Part shown: positions 53,298 through 62,002 of the stretch, piece after piece
How positions within the stretch are numbered: position 1 is the first letter of the stretch
Layout: the number at the start of each line of letters is the position of its first letter
DNA from: Ottowia thiooxydans DSM 14619
GTDB lineage: Bacteria; Pseudomonadota; Gammaproteobacteria; Burkholderiales; Burkholderiaceae_C
Direction of reading: 5' to 3'
DNA length: 64,000 bases
NCBI RefSeq assembly: GCF_000422885.1
Contig: NZ_KE383943.1
Coordinates: 248,001-312,000, forward strand
Notes under the pieces: model-generated
The model's database searches: none
What the model saw: only the letters and a program-made list of their open reading frames with translations
What the model was told of the DNA's origin: nothing
Translations under genes and position numbers: made by a program

Positions 53298-54518
53298 ATG
53301 ACGCTTCTTTTCGACTCTCCGTTGGTGAATGGCGCTCTGGACGTGCTGGCTAACGGCGTACTTGATTTTTCCTGGTGGCAAGTGCTGCTGGTTGGGCTGC
53401 TGTTCACGCACATCACCATTGCCAGCGTGACCATCTATTTGCACAGGCATTCTGCGCACCGCTCACTGGATCTGCATCCTGCAGTCCAACATTTCTTCCG
53501 CTTCTGGCTGTGGATGACCACAGGCATGACCACCAAGGCGTGGACAGCGATTCACCGCAAGCACCACGCAAAGTGCGAGCAGGAGGAGGATCCCCACAGT
53601 CCGCAGATTTACGGCCTGAAGAAAGTCATGTGGGAAGGTGCGGAACTCTACCGGGCTGAGTCCAAGAACCAAGATACCCTGAACCGGTATGGTCATGGGA
53701 CGCCAGACGATTGGCTCGAACGCAATGTCTACCTCAAGCACTCGGTGGTGGGCATTAGCCTGATGATGATCATTAACGTGACACTCTTCGGTGCTCTGGG
53801 CGCTGCGGTGTGGGCTATGCAGATGGCATGGATTCCGTTCTGGGCCGCTGGTGTGGTCAACGGCATCGGTCACTTTTGGGGTTATCGCAACTTCGAGGCG
53901 CAAGACGCCAGCACCAATTTGACCCCCTGGGGCATCATCATCGGTGGTGAAGAGTTGCATAACAATCACCATACCTATCCCACTTCGGCCAAGTTTTCGG
54001 TCAAGCCTTATGAGTTTGATGTGGGCTGGCTCTATATCACCTTGCTCTCCAGTGTAGGTTTGGCTAAAGCCAAGAAAACCGCACCTCGCCTGGCTTACGG
54101 TGAAGTGCGTCCTGTGGCTGATGAGAAAACGCTGGAAGCCGTTATTGCACATCGCTACGAAGTGATGGCAGGGTACGCTCGCCAGATGCGCGATCAGCTT
54201 GCCAAAGAAGTGGCCGCACTGAAAGCCGGTGCCGTGGATGCCCAAATCGTTAAGGCTGCCACGCGCTGGCTGCACCGCGACGCAGAAAAAGTGCCTGCAG
54301 CTGCTGCAGAGAAGCTCACACAAGCTCGTGCCGCCTGGCCGGTGCTGGACAAAATGGTCACCATGCGCGAGGAACTGCGCCAGATCTGGTTGAACACTGG
54401 TCGCAATCGCGAGCAGCTCACGGGTGATCTGCAAGCTTGGTGCAAGCGCGCTGAGGAAAGCGGTATTGCGGAGTTGCGTGAGTTCTCCATGAAGCTGCGA
54501 GCAGTTCGCGTGGCCTGA
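53298..54518 (+). CDS. Acyl-lipid/acyl-CoA fatty acid desaturase
   Basis: 406 residues. The three His boxes of the membrane di-iron desaturases are clear: HRHSAHR near 50, HRKHHAKCE near 86 and EELHNNHH near 221, with four hydrophobic segments around them. It introduces a cis double bond (probably delta-9) into a membrane fatty acid. The last 130 residues are a charged helical extension (about 275-406) beyond the usual desaturase. A strong terminator follows. No clear ribosome site is seen before ATG 53298; the 248-bp leader has an AT-rich inverted repeat (GTTTAT/ATAAAC at about 53145-53165). Confidence 0.93.
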   Translation: MTLLFDSPLVNGALDVLANGVLDFSWWQVLLVGLLFTHITIASVTIYLHRHSAHRSLDLHPAVQHFFRFWLWMTTGMTTKAWTAIHRKHHAKCEQEEDPHSPQIYGLKKVMWEGAELYRAESKNQDTLNRYGHGTPDDWLERNVYLKHSVVGISLMMIINVTLFGALGAAVWAMQMAWIPFWAAGVVNGIGHFWGYRNFEAQDASTNLTPWGIIIGGEELHNNHHTYPTSAKFSVKPYEFDVGWLYITLLSSVGLAKAKKTAPRLAYGEVRPVADEKTLEAVIAHRYEVMAGYARQMRDQLAKEVAALKAGAVDAQIVKAATRWLHRDAEKVPAAAAEKLTQARAAWPVLDKMVTMREELRQIWLNTGRNREQLTGDLQAWCKRAEESGIAELREFSMKLRAVRVA

Positions 54519-54547
54519 TTCACGCCCTCGCAAAGCGTTGACGTTCT

Positions 54548-54579
54548 CAAAAGCCCGGCTTGCCGGGCTTTTGTTTTTT
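54548..54579 (+). terminator. Rho-independent terminator after desaturase
   Basis: AAAAGCCCGGC-ttg-CCGGGCTTTT followed by G and six T: a ten-base stem with a tight loop. It starts 30 nt after the desaturase stop and 28 nt before the FAD oxidoreductase start. Confidence 0.92.
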
Positions 54580-54606
54580 CCGGCATTGGCATGCCAGAAT
54601 CTCAGG

Positions 54607-55737
54607 ATGAATAGCTTTGACATTGTCATCATCGGCGCAGGTATGGCGGGGGCTTCGCTTGCGTGGCGATTGGCGGGACGGGGATCGTCCGTGCTCCTGC
54701 TTGAGCGCGAAGCGCAGCCGGGCTATCACAGCACGGGTCGGTCTGCGGCTTTGTTCATGGAGAGTTATGGCCCGCCTCAAGTGCGCGCATTGACACGCGC
54801 CAGCAGAAGCTTTTTTCTCCACCCCCCGCTGGGGTTTACCGATGCGCAGCTGATGCACCCTCGTGGGGCGATGCATGTGGCCATGCATGGTCAGGAAGCC
54901 GCGCTGGCGGCGCTGCATGATGAGCTGATTGGTGCTTGCCCCGATCTTCAAACGCTAGATGCTGCGCAAATCCTGGAACGTGTTCCGGTACTGCGCCCGG
55001 ATCTTGTGGCCAGCGCTTTGTACGACCCTCACGCCCAGGACATGGACGTAGATGCCATTCATCAAGGGTTTTTGCGCGGTGCTCGGGCAGGGGGAGTGAT
55101 CTTGCAGACCGGCAGGGCTCCAGTGCGAGCTGTGTACGAGAGAGGGCTCTGGTCCATACAGTTTGAAACTGGAGAGCCAGTTCAAGCGGCTCGCGTGGTC
55201 AACGCCGCTGGCGCCTGGGCCGATGAGGTAGCGAGCTTGTTTGGCGCCGCCCCCATCAATATAGAACCTCGCCGGCGCAGTGCTTTCACCTTCAGTCCAC
55301 CAGAAGGTGTCAATGCGTCTACCTGGCCTGCGGTGATCAGTGTGAGTGATGGTTGGTATCTCAAGCCCGATGCCGGACAGATACTGGGGTCTCCAGGCAA
55401 TGCTGACCCAGTAGCGCCACATGACGTGCAGCCTGAGGAGCTGGACATTGCAATAGGCATCTATAGCATTGAGGAGGCGACCTCACTCACTATTCGCCGG
55501 CCCGCCAGCACTTGGGCCGGGCTGCGCAGTTTCGTAGCTGATGGCGAGATGGTGATTGGCTTCGATGACGTTTGTCCTGGATTTTTCTGGCTAGCCGCGC
55601 AGGGCGGGTACGGCATTCAGAGCGCTGCGGGTGCGAGCCAGTTGGCTGCGGCGCTGCTTGAGGAACGTGAACTGCCTCGGGAGCTGGTGGAGCAGGGTGT
55701 CGATCCTGCTGCGGTATCGGTCTTGCGCATGCGCTAG
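54607..55737 (+). CDS. FAD-dependent oxidoreductase (DAO / D-arginine dehydrogenase-like)
   Basis: 376 residues from ATG 54607. FAD-binding DIVIIGAGMAGASLAWRL near 4-21, then RSAALFMESYGPPQVRAL, middle VNAAGAWADEVASL near 200, and C-terminal GGYGIQSAAGASQLAA. Resembles DadA/DauA type amine and amino-acid dehydrogenases. It oxidises an amino acid or amine to the imine with FAD. The last 230 bases occur a second time, diverged and with a stop codon, at 61674-61906. This is the intact copy. Confidence 0.92.
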   Translation: MNSFDIVIIGAGMAGASLAWRLAGRGSSVLLLEREAQPGYHSTGRSAALFMESYGPPQVRALTRASRSFFLHPPLGFTDAQLMHPRGAMHVAMHGQEAALAALHDELIGACPDLQTLDAAQILERVPVLRPDLVASALYDPHAQDMDVDAIHQGFLRGARAGGVILQTGRAPVRAVYERGLWSIQFETGEPVQAARVVNAAGAWADEVASLFGAAPINIEPRRRSAFTFSPPEGVNASTWPAVISVSDGWYLKPDAGQILGSPGNADPVAPHDVQPEELDIAIGIYSIEEATSLTIRRPASTWAGLRSFVADGEMVIGFDDVCPGFFWLAAQGGYGIQSAAGASQLAAALLEERELPRELVEQGVDPAAVSVLRMR

Positions 55738-55867
55738 AGATGATCAGAGACCGGCCAGCGCGCGCAACCCATTCAGGTCCAAAAGATCCAATATACGCCC
55801 CGAACCGCTGATGAGTTGACGCTCACGCAAGTGGCGCAGCACCCGAGAAAGTGTTTCAGGGGCAATT
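55506..55867. repeat. Left copy of a diverged long direct repeat
   Basis: Covers the last 230 bases of the FAD oxidoreductase gene and then about 125 bases matching the 3' end of crp. The same order and orientation recurs at 61674-62127. I count about 28 differences in the first 230 bases. The two copies bracket the 1806-residue protein gene. The right copy has an extra 89-bp palindromic insert between the two parts. Confidence 0.88.
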
Positions 55868-55995
55868 TCCGGCGTTAGCCAGTGGGTCGAGTTCTAGCAC
55901 TGCGCAACTGGCTTGGAGCCACGAAGGCCCCTCCACCATACCCATGCGATGAGTCGGTCATCGCCCTCCACCATGCCGAGTGCAACTCGTCCGGC
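55743..55995 (-). pseudogene. Crp/Fnr regulator remnant
   Basis: Minus-strand fragment matching the intact gene at 62003-62632. 55743-55867 matches its 3' end (62003-62127), then an internal deletion of about 270 bases, then 55868-55990 matches the middle and N-terminal part (about 62399-62521). Several indels (for example a GGCAATTTCC change) break the frame. Derived from a diverged copy, not from the adjacent intact gene directly. No function expected. Confidence 0.82.
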
Positions 55996-56149
55996 ATATC
56001 AAATTAAGGAGTGTTCAGACCAGTTGCTGGAGCCGCATCAAGGGGCTCGCCCAGATCCCTATACCAAGTTTCGGCCTATCCCGCAATGCGCCGATTGGGG
56101 GTTGCGTGTGTTAACGAAGTCTCCAAGAATGTGTTCAAAAATACATTTA

Positions 56150-56184
56150 TTGACTAAGAGGCGTCTTCGCAAAACGATGACCAT
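56150..56184 (+). promoter_or_regulatory. Possible promoter of the giant-protein gene
   Basis: TTGACT at 56150-56155 is a good -35 box, but 17 bases later the -10 position reads AACGAT, a poor match. It lies in an AT-richer leader (56105-56165) between the crp remnant and the start codon at 56225. Low confidence. Confidence 0.25.
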
Positions 56185-56224
56185 GTTTTGGAGCGGCTCG
56201 CGCTCGTTGCCCGTGGGGACTCTT

Positions 56225-59200
56225 ATGCTTATGCGACTTCTGAACCGTGCCAAACCCTTCAGCACGCTGCTGGCAGGTGCGCTGATCTGGATGGCATCAT
56301 GCACGTGGGCATGGGCTGCAGTGGTCAGCTACGACATCTTGCTGGACACCGATGCCAATTCGGCCACTGGGTGTACGGTCTCCACGCCGAAAGGAAATTT
56401 TCAGGGCGTCGAGCAGATCTTCTCCACGCAGGTCATCACCAGCACCACGGGTGCCAGCGTCACTGGAGTGACGCGTAGCGCCTGCGCCAGCGGTACATTC
56501 AGTGCGCCCCAGACCGTTGATGTTGGCGGCTGGCCAGTAGGCTTCGGTCTTGGTGTCGATGGCGTGGCTATCATCGAGACTTATGCTCCCCTGGCCTTGC
56601 TAGGCACCAGCGGCAACGTGCGCGCCGGCGTCGTTTCCCGCAGTGGGGATGATAGCGACGCCATCCTGGGGGTGGAACTCACGCTGGGCTCCGGCATCGG
56701 TACCGTTCCCATCCCCACCATCACACCACCCGTGCTGCTGCTGCTGGCCGCCGCCATCGCTTGGCTGGCTGGGCGCATGGTACGCCGGCGCGGGCTGGCT
56801 TCGGTGCTCATGCTGGGGTTCGTGCTCGCGGGGTCGGCCGGTGTCGTCTGGGCCGCCACCATCGCGCTCGATGGTTTGGCTGGAGATTGGGCTGGCCAGC
56901 AACCGCGAGCGACCGCGCCCAAGGGCGATGCACCTGTCAACGTAGACCTCACTGCTTTGTGGTTCACAAAAGATGGCACGCGGGCGTACTTCCGCATTGA
57001 TGCCGATGTAGTGGTTGCAGCACCCGCCCTGACACTGGGTCCCTTGCCCGACCGCAGCATTCCGGCGGGCCAGCCTTGGTCACTGCGGCTGGCGGCTGAT
57101 GCAACCGACCCCACCGCCAGCCTGAACTACCAGATCACACAAGGCCCGGCCGGCGCGCAATTGGCGCCCGAGCCCATGCTGCGCTGGACGCCCACCCCGG
57201 GCCAGGCTGGCACGGTGCACTCCTTCACCGTGGCCGCCACGGATGGCACGCGCACCGCGCAGGCCACCTTCAACGTCACGGTCACCGCGCCGGTCAACCA
57301 ACCCCCCGCGATCGACGATCAGGTCGATGAAGAAATCCCCGTGGGCAGTCAGTTCCAGCGTGCCATCAGCGCCAGCGACCCGGAGGGCGCCGCTGTCACT
57401 CTCACGCTGCAGAGCGGCCCGCCCGGTGCCAGCTTGAGCGGCACCACCCTGAGCTGGGGCGCCAATAGCCAACCCGATGAAACCGCCTTCGTCCTGCGGG
57501 CCAGCGATCCGCAAGGCGCCAGCAGCACGGCCCGCTTCTTCGTGCGCACACTACCGTCCGCGCCGCCCCTGGCGTTGAATGACGAATACACCGTGCGTCT
57601 GGGTCAGACGTTCACCCTCCCCGCCACAGGCGTGTTGAGCAATGATGTTGCCCCCTCTGGCGGCACGCTCACAGCAGGCAGAATCAGCAATCCCGACAAG
57701 GGCACCCTCAACGCCTTCAACGCCGACGGCAGCTTCACTTATCAGGCGCCTGCTGCGCTGCCGCCTGCACCGCCTTTCAAGATGGCGCTGGATTGGAGCG
57801 ATCCGACGACTGGCGGCCTCCATGCCGACAGTGTTGTGGTCGCTGACCTGAATGGTGACGGCGTGCCTGATATCGTTCGCGCCGATTCGGCGTTCCAAAG
57901 ACAAACGATCGCCTACAACGGGGCGAACGGATCAAAGATGTGGGAAACCGGGTGGCCTTTCTCGGGAATTGCTTCGGATTGCCAACTCTTCTTGGGTGGT
58001 AAACCGGTTCCTGTTGTCGCAGACATCGATGACAACGGCACACCGGAGGTGATGTTCCCAGTGGATTGCGGGCGTGATCACCCCACCATTAATTCAGGGG
58101 TGTTCAAGCGGGTGATCGCGCTGAACGGTGTGGATGGTACAGTGCGCTGGCTTTCTGATCAGATTGGCGATGGCACGCCTCCAGGCGATAGCGCGCTGCT
58201 CAACTACACCACATTGACGGTGAGTCGGCTAGAAGCCGGTGGCCCGGTGCTGGTGATGGGCGCGCACACCGAGTTGGATCCAAGCCCCAATACGGCCTGC
58301 CAATATATCGGCGGTGAAGTCGCACACAAGCGTTGCCGCCGCGTATTCGGGCTGGACGGGCGAGACGGCAGTCTTGTGCGCAACTGGTATGCCCCCGCCC
58401 CCGACTACACCGCCAGTTGGCCCGGGTATCGCACAACTAGCAACGGTATGTTCGAACCACCGTTCGTGTCTGATATTGATGGCGACGGGCACATCGAAAT
58501 CCTGTACGAAGGCACCCTGTGGCGCGAAAACGGCACCTTCAACGGCACACTGGTGCGCCATTTTGACGGCACCATCACCGGCACGCCACAGCGCCGCGGC
58601 AGCCAGCAGTTCGGCGTGGGTGATCTTGACGGCGACGGCCGCGCCGAAATCGTCATTGCTGATCAAAACAACAGCCTGGTGCGGGCGCAACGTCCAGATG
58701 GCAGCCTGCTGTGGGAGACGGAGGTGAGCCACTGCTCATTCAGCTGCGTCGTGAGCATCGCCGACGTCGATGGAGATGGCGCTGCCGATGTGCTACTGGC
58801 GGGCGGAGCTCGGATAACCTTGCTCGATGGACTCGGACGAGTGCGGTGGGCCAGGAGCTTTATCGCCAACTATCCCCTTCAATGGTCCTATGGTTGCGCC
58901 AACCGTCCGGCCGTCTATGACCTGGATGGCGACGGTGTGCCAGAGGTGGTCGTCCGGGTCAGCAAGTACATCCGCGCGCTGCGGGGGGACACGGGCGAAC
59001 TACTCGACGAATTGGAGATTCCTACTCCGAGTGGTAGTCTGAACCAAACCGCCTGTGGCTATTCAACGTCGGACGTCCGGGTTGTCGATCAGCGCGGTGA
59101 TGGCGCGGCGCGGCTGGTATTTCCAAGTGCGTACGGCTTTGGCTTCGCGGTGCTCAAGAGCGCCAACGATCCATGGATGCCAGTACGCAAGCGCTATGGC

Positions 59201-61645
59201 TCCTGGGTCGATCAGCCCGGTGCGGTGACCGATAGTGGCCACGTGAATGTGGCTGGCCCCGCCCCCGGCATGGGTGGCCGCCCCAACGTGTTCGGCCAGC
59301 AGGTTCAGCAGGCCACGCGGGCCGATCTGCGCAACCGCGAACGCACATCGTTCACATACGAGGCCCGTGCCGGCACCCTGGCATCTGCGCCCGCCACCGT
59401 GCGCCTGAACCTGCTGCCGTCCAACGGTAAGCCACGCATCACCTCCGTGCCGCCAATGGCCTGGCAGGCTGGGGCACCCGCCAATTTCAGCTACAACCTG
59501 GCGGCAGTCGATCCCGATGCGGGCGACACCCTGACCTGGAGCATCGTGAGCTATGAGCCCATCAGTGCTGATAATCGTTATCAGCCCGTCATCAACCCCA
59601 GCACCGGCGCGATGACCCAAAACTATGCATCGAGTGAGCAGTACCTGTACACCGTGCGCGTCACCGACAGCCAAGGGGCTTACGCGGATCAGATGTTCAG
59701 CGTCAACTTCAGTGCTGCCGCGCGGGTGGCGGTCCCGAACGTGGTCGGCCAGAGCCGGAATGCCGCCTTCGCTTCACTGGCCGCCGTAAGGTTGTTGCCC
59801 GGTACCCTGAGCGAGCAGTTCAGCGACAACGTTCCGGTCGGAACAGTGATGATCCAAACGCCCGCCAGCGGCCAGGCTTCCGTCGGCGCCGGCATCCACC
59901 TGACCTTCTCCAAAGGCCCCGAGCCGCGCCCGGTGCCCAACGTAGTCGGCTCCCGGTTGGAGGCTGCAGGTGTCCTGCTGCCCACTCCCTTCTCGCTGGG
60001 CACTGTGAACCATGTCTATAGCAGCACCGTGGAGCAGGGGCGCATCCTCTCGCAACTTCCCGCGGCTGGTGAGCAAGCCGTACCCGGCGCGGTGGCGGTC
60101 ACTGTCTCTGGCGGCACCGGCCTTTCGCTGCACCTGAACCGTGACTACAGCAGTGCCGATCTGCCGATTACCTTCACCGCGAAGGCGACCGCCCCCGATG
60201 GCAGCGCTCAATCGCTTCCATCGCCGATCAACTACAGCGTGACCGAGCTGATCACCCTGAGCGCTGGCCCGTTGCCGACCGTCAGCGGCAACCAGATCAT
60301 CTTCGGCAACTCTACGCGCGGCAGTTTCCGCTTGACCGCCAGCGGCGGCGGGCGCACCACCAGTATCAACTTTGCCGTCGGCCCGCCAGCGGCGGGCGGC
60401 GAAGCATCGCCGATGGTCGAATACGTGCAGCTGATGCAAACCCTGCAAGGTGTGTACGACCTGATGGAGCAGGCTAAGGGGCAGGACGTGCCCACCGCCC
60501 GGGCGCTGCTCACGCAGGCGGTCAACCTGTGGCGCAGCTTCGACCGCGACGCGCTGCGGCTGACTTCGCCGATGGTGATTGAGGGAGGGTTCCTGCCCAC
60601 GTTGGCTGACTTGACTGCCGCTGGCGTGGTGCCGGGGCCGCAGGATGCGCTCAATAAGCAAATGCTGCGCGAGAGCATCGCACCGCTGAAGGCGCTCACA
60701 GCCGGTTTGCGTGAAAGGAACACGCCGCTGACGCAGATCGACCTACTCGGTGCGGCCTTCGATACCAAGGCGCGGCGGGTCAGCGGCCTGGTGCCCAGCG
60801 AGTACGGCACCGTGCAGGCGGCGCCCGAATACACGCTGATCGTCTCTCACGCCATTCCTGACATGATGGATGCGTTGATGAACGACTTTGGCGAAGGGCT
60901 GGGTATCGGCCGTGAAACACGCCCGTTCCCGCTACTGAAGTCGTCGCTGGTGGAATCGTTGACCACTCTGGCGATTGACCAGGCGCTCTCCAAAGCCATG
61001 CCGCTGCTCGACAGCGCCAAGAAGTACGCCAGGGACATCCTCGGCCAAGCCGCTTATGGCGCGGCTGCAGTGGCGCTGGCCAACCATGCACGGCAGTTTC
61101 TGGGCGCACAGGAATTGATCGCGGTCGGCTCGGGTGCGTCGATGTCTATGCACGTGTTCGAATCGCCCTGGGCGTTCATCGAGGCCAGGGGGTTGGAGTG
61201 GGAATACACCGATCTCAATACGGTGGTGCTGCTCGGCCCGGATCTGTTGTCTGCCGCTTCCGACGCGGTCGACAAGATCAAGGCGGCCTGGAAAGCCACG
61301 CCGGGCAGCGCCTATACGAGTTCGAGCCAGATCAAGAAAGACATGAAGGAGTTGAAGGGCGCATTGCAGGGCGTGGTCGATGCCGCTGGTGCCGCTGCGG
61401 AAGTGGCTCAGCGCAGCTTCCAGGGCACTGACGAGGAGGCCGAAGCCTGCCTGTTCGACAGCCACCCGGATTGCACGCAACTGCTGTTCTCAGATGGCTT
61501 TGATTCGGTCTACCACTACACCGGCCCGACGGGAGGTACCGGCCTGGGCGGCCTGCCGGTGCCCATTACCTTCATCGTGCGCAACAACGTGAGCGGGCAA
61601 CTCTACATCAGCACGCCGGTGTTCCTGCCCACGCCCAAGCCTTGA
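56225..61645 (+). CDS. Giant exported mosaic protein (Ig-like, FG-GAP/VCBS-type, PASTA repeats)
   Basis: 1806 residues from ATG 56225, with GGGGA 6-10 nt before it; frames from 55913 run through the crp remnant and are rejected. Signal peptide 1-31 (ends WAWA-A). At about 162-189 an IPT motif, a hydrophobic run and RRR look like an IPTL-CTERM sorting tail placed internally; a second hydrophobic stretch follows (191-211). Then two Ig/cadherin-like domains (267-355, 357-442), a GVLSND-type cadherin-like domain (450-514) and six calcium-loop repeats of the D-x-D-x-D-G kind at 541, 600, 750, 800, 847 and 899. Another Ig-like domain is at 1068-1163 and two PASTA domains (VPNVVG) at 1168-1297. The last 400 residues are mostly helical, unrecognised, and end with an LFSDGFD motif. 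Likely a surface or secreted adhesion or scaffold protein; function unknown. Confidence 0.85.
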   Translation: MLMRLLNRAKPFSTLLAGALIWMASCTWAWAAVVSYDILLDTDANSATGCTVSTPKGNFQGVEQIFSTQVITSTTGASVTGVTRSACASGTFSAPQTVDVGGWPVGFGLGVDGVAIIETYAPLALLGTSGNVRAGVVSRSGDDSDAILGVELTLGSGIGTVPIPTITPPVLLLLAAAIAWLAGRMVRRRGLASVLMLGFVLAGSAGVVWAATIALDGLAGDWAGQQPRATAPKGDAPVNVDLTALWFTKDGTRAYFRIDADVVVAAPALTLGPLPDRSIPAGQPWSLRLAADATDPTASLNYQITQGPAGAQLAPEPMLRWTPTPGQAGTVHSFTVAATDGTRTAQATFNVTVTAPVNQPPAIDDQVDEEIPVGSQFQRAISASDPEGAAVTLTLQSGPPGASLSGTTLSWGANSQPDETAFVLRASDPQGASSTARFFVRTLPSAPPLALNDEYTVRLGQTFTLPATGVLSNDVAPSGGTLTAGRISNPDKGTLNAFNADGSFTYQAPAALPPAPPFKMALDWSDPTTGGLHADSVVVADLNGDGVPDIVRADSAFQRQTIAYNGANGSKMWETGWPFSGIASDCQLFLGGKPVPVVADIDDNGTPEVMFPVDCGRDHPTINSGVFKRVIALNGVDGTVRWLSDQIGDGTPPGDSALLNYTTLTVSRLEAGGPVLVMGAHTELDPSPNTACQYIGGEVAHKRCRRVFGLDGRDGSLVRNWYAPAPDYTASWPGYRTTSNGMFEPPFVSDIDGDGHIEILYEGTLWRENGTFNGTLVRHFDGTITGTPQRRGSQQFGVGDLDGDGRAEIVIADQNNSLVRAQRPDGSLLWETEVSHCSFSCVVSIADVDGDGAADVLLAGGARITLLDGLGRVRWARSFIANYPLQWSYGCANRPAVYDLDGDGVPEVVVRVSKYIRALRGDTGELLDELEIPTPSGSLNQTACGYSTSDVRVVDQRGDGAARLVFPSAYGFGFAVLKSANDPWMPVRKRYGSWVDQPGAVTDSGHVNVAGPAPGMGGRPNVFGQQVQQATRADLRNRERTSFTYEARAGTLASAPATVRLNLLPSNGKPRITSVPPMAWQAGAPANFSYNLAAVDPDAGDTLTWSIVSYEPISADNRYQPVINPSTGAMTQNYASSEQYLYTVRVTDSQGAYADQMFSVNFSAAARVAVPNVVGQSRNAAFASLAAVRLLPGTLSEQFSDNVPVGTVMIQTPASGQASVGAGIHLTFSKGPEPRPVPNVVGSRLEAAGVLLPTPFSLGTVNHVYSSTVEQGRILSQLPAAGEQAVPGAVAVTVSGGTGLSLHLNRDYSSADLPITFTAKATAPDGSAQSLPSPINYSVTELITLSAGPLPTVSGNQIIFGNSTRGSFRLTASGGGRTTSINFAVGPPAAGGEASPMVEYVQLMQTLQGVYDLMEQAKGQDVPTARALLTQAVNLWRSFDRDALRLTSPMVIEGGFLPTLADLTAAGVVPGPQDALNKQMLRESIAPLKALTAGLRERNTPLTQIDLLGAAFDTKARRVSGLVPSEYGTVQAAPEYTLIVSHAIPDMMDALMNDFGEGLGIGRETRPFPLLKSSLVESLTTLAIDQALSKAMPLLDSAKKYARDILGQAAYGAAAVALANHARQFLGAQELIAVGSGASMSMHVFESPWAFIEARGLEWEYTDLNTVVLLGPDLLSAASDAVDKIKAAWKATPGSAYTSSSQIKKDMKELKGALQGVVDAAGAAAEVAQRSFQGTDEEAEACLFDSHPDCTQLLFSDGFDSVYHYTGPTGGTGLGGLPVPITFIVRNNVSGQLYISTPVFLPTPKP

Positions 61646-61673
61646 TGAATTCAATGTAACCTGCACCCAATTG

Positions 61674-61906
61674 GACAGCACCTGGGCCGGGCTTCGCAGT
61701 TCCGTGCCTGATGGTGAGATCGTCATTGGTTTCGACGACGTCTGCCCAGGGTTTTTCTGACTGGCCGCGCAGGGCGGGTACGGCATTCAAAGCGCTGCGG
61801 GTGCGAGTCAGTTGGCTGCGGCGCTGCTTGAGGAGCGTGAACTCCCGCCGGAACTGGTGGAGCAGGGTGTCGATCCAGCCGCCGTCTCGGTGTTGCGCAT
61901 GCGCTA
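61674..61906 (+). pseudogene. FAD oxidoreductase 3' remnant
   Basis: 77 codons in the frame of the gene at 54607, about 88 percent identical by eye to its last 230 bases. A TGA replaces the TGG codon in the GFFW motif (61757-61759); otherwise the frame is intact to the TAG. It has no start and no promoter. It is a leftover of a second, diverged copy of the gene carried with the inserted segment. Confidence 0.88.
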
Positions 61907-61994
61907 GGAGGCTGTCGGACTTGGAGCGCCAATAGCGAAAATGGACCGCTGCGGTCCATTTGCTGCCGGCGATTTCCAAGTCCGATATTCTCCT
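61906..61994. repeat. 89-bp palindromic element (REP-like)
   Basis: AGGAG, four bases, TCGGACTTGGA at the left pairs with the same sequence read inward from the right end (AGGAGAATATCGGACTTGGA). An inner perfect palindrome AATGGACCGC-tg-CGGTCCATT lies at about 61940-61960. It has no coding capacity and is absent from the left repeat copy, so it was gained or lost after the copies separated. It may also end transcripts from crp. Confidence 0.75.
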
Positions 61995-62002
61995 GGAGAG
62001 GA

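Noticed and set aside
53463-54632. 389-codon open frame antisense to the desaturase gene
   Set aside because: Mirrors the desaturase codons, crosses its terminator and has no family resemblance.
56150-56184. Strong sigma-70 promoter for the giant gene
   Set aside because: The -35 box is good but the -10 box is poor; kept only as a low-confidence site.
55913-56224. N-terminal extension of the giant protein to an upstream start
   Set aside because: It would translate the crp remnant in a wrong frame and place over 100 residues before the signal peptide. ATG 56225 has a ribosome site and begins a proper signal peptide.
60391-61645. C-terminal polymorphic toxin domain in the giant protein
   Set aside because: No toxin motif is visible, and no immunity gene follows: the next sequence is an oxidoreductase remnant.
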